The notes under the pieces: generated by a model
Told to the model about the DNA's origin: nothing
What the model saw: the letters and a program-made list of their open reading frames with translations, nothing else
Databases searched by the model: none
Position numbers and translations under genes: made by a program
Shown: in pieces, positions 63,380 through 64,000 of the stretch
Layout of the letters: every line of letters begins with the position of its first letter
Numbering within the stretch: position 1 is the stretch's first letter
NCBI RefSeq assembly: GCF_036860695.1
Contig: NZ_JAYKGJ010000004.1
Span: forward strand, 124,001-188,000
Source of the DNA: Rosettibacter firmus
Lineage (GTDB): Bacteria > Bacteroidota > Ignavibacteria > Ignavibacteriales > Melioribacteraceae
Length of the DNA: 64,000 nucleotides
Direction: 5' to 3'

Positions 63380-64000
63380 CTATTTATTAATTAAGGTATT
63401 TTCTAATTCAACTGCTCTGGGGAATAAAATATAATTTTCAAGATGGATATGTTTATGTAAATCACTTTCAAACTCTTTCAATTCTTCATAAGTTAAAGTA
63501 AAAGTTGTGCATGCATCTTCTGGTAATTTATAATCTCCAGTCAATTCTCTAATTTTGTGTAAAATATTTCCAGCAGCATCGTGCTCTATTTCCATTTGTC
63601 TAATTGGACTTTTTATTGTTCCAAAACTCCTCGATCTTGGTTTTTCACCATCTTTCTGACAGTTAACCAGATAATTAATGAAGGGGAATAATATCTGTTC
63701 TTCTTTAAATAAATGATTTTCTAATTCCTTTGATACCTGAGAAAACAAATTTCCTATTTCTAATAGAAACTGATATTTTTCACCGTGCTTGCTTATTACT
63801 TTTTCTAAATGAGTTTTAATTATGGGAATCGCTTCAATAACATATTTATGATGAACATTAACTATATGATCTATTAACTTTTTTAAATCATATTCATCAA
63901 AATTTTCTTCTGCAGATGATTCACTTTTAATAATATTAATTAAATCATTTATAAGATCATTACCTTTAAGATTTTTTTCTTGCAGAACATCTTTAAGAAG
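63380..64000 (-). CDS. RIC/ScdA-family iron-sulfur cluster repair protein (5' end outside window)
   Basis: The open frame continues to the window edge: 206 codons are visible and there is no stop to base 64000, so the true start lies outside. The visible part begins in a linker (LLKDVLQEKNLKG) and then shows FDEYDLKKLIDHIVNVHHKYVIEAIP, HLEKVISKHGEKY, ELENHLFKEEQILFPF, QMEIEHDAAGNILHKIR and LHKHIHLENYILFPRA. These His and Glu residues form the hemerythrin-like di-iron site of RIC (YtfE/ScdA), which repairs Fe-S clusters damaged by NO. A TTG within the frame at 63748 is internal and should not be used as start. Spacing to the cytochrome gene is 8 bases. Confidence 0.9.
   Translation of the reverse strand, partial: LLKDVLQEKNLKGNDLINDLINIIKSESSAEENFDEYDLKKLIDHIVNVHHKYVIEAIPIIKTHLEKVISKHGEKYQFLLEIGNLFSQVSKELENHLFKEEQILFPFINYLVNCQKDGEKPRSRSFGTIKSPIRQMEIEHDAAGNILHKIRELTGDYKLPEDACTTFTLTYEELKEFESDLHKHIHLENYILFPRAVELENTLINK

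Noticed and set aside
1-64000. CRISPR array, insertion sequence or prophage
   Set aside because: No regularly spaced repeats, transposase, integrase or phage structural gene was recognised anywhere in the window.

Overview
The window is low-GC, tightly packed bacterial chromosome. It most resembles the Ignavibacteriota (Ignavibacterium/Melioribacter relatives). The reasons are a type IX secretion-style C-terminal tail with an NYPNPFNP core on the M1 peptidase, a clade II type nosZ operon with a membrane-fused NosL, a mannan-degradation locus, and AT-rich intergenic regions. This placement is inferred; no rRNA or other phylogenetic marker set is present.

Layout. Bases 1-3284: the end of an unidentified gene, an outer-membrane beta-barrel protein, methylmalonyl-CoA epimerase and a secreted M1 peptidase. 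Bases 3289-19496: a beta-mannan utilisation locus. Its minus-strand array holds a GH26 and a GH5 mannanase (both predicted lipoproteins), a sigma-54 response regulator, a histidine kinase, a lone ABC-type sugar-binding protein, another GH5, an acetylesterase, an alpha/beta esterase and a GH5-like/FN3 enzyme. Divergent from it are an AGE-family mannobiose/cellobiose 2-epimerase and a GH2 enzyme. No SusC/SusD, ABC permease or GH130 phosphorylase is visible. The binding protein, kinase and regulator look like a three-component sensor for mannan fragments, and a candidate sigma-54 promoter overlapping a perfect palindrome sits in the divergent control region.

Bases 19522-43233 are mostly housekeeping and accessory single genes: uvrB, an amidase, an ICMT-like methyltransferase, three pilin-like proteins, an SDR epimerase, a DUF5686-like outer-membrane protein, a DMT transporter, an amidohydrolase, an M28 peptidase, a DUF2911 protein, ispH, dgt, a CDF exporter, sufE, an exported acetolactate decarboxylase, purU, and a DUF4922-like protein coupled to a tandem-domain glycosyltransferase. 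An RlpA-like protein with a long leader follows.

Bases 44651-53627: an OmpR-type regulator and kinase with a Lys/Glu-rich exported protein, divergent from three DUF4402-like subunits, a PapD-like chaperone and a large usher-like outer-membrane protein. I read this as a chaperone-usher-like surface fibre system, and it is the best candidate here for a poorly described system. An MscS channel and a three-cysteine Rrf2 regulator follow.

Bases 54142-64000 form one minus-strand nitrogen-oxide operon: RIC/ScdA repair protein (cut by the window edge), cytochrome c, nosZ, a nosL fusion, nosD, nosF, nosY, a DUF438/hemerythrin/PAS protein, a DUF1858-DUF2249 protein and an octaheme HAO-like cytochrome. 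Together they suggest N2O respiration with handling of NO and hydroxylamine. No nitrite reductase (nirK/nirS) or NO reductase (norB) is visible. No tRNA, rRNA, CRISPR array or insertion sequence was seen.
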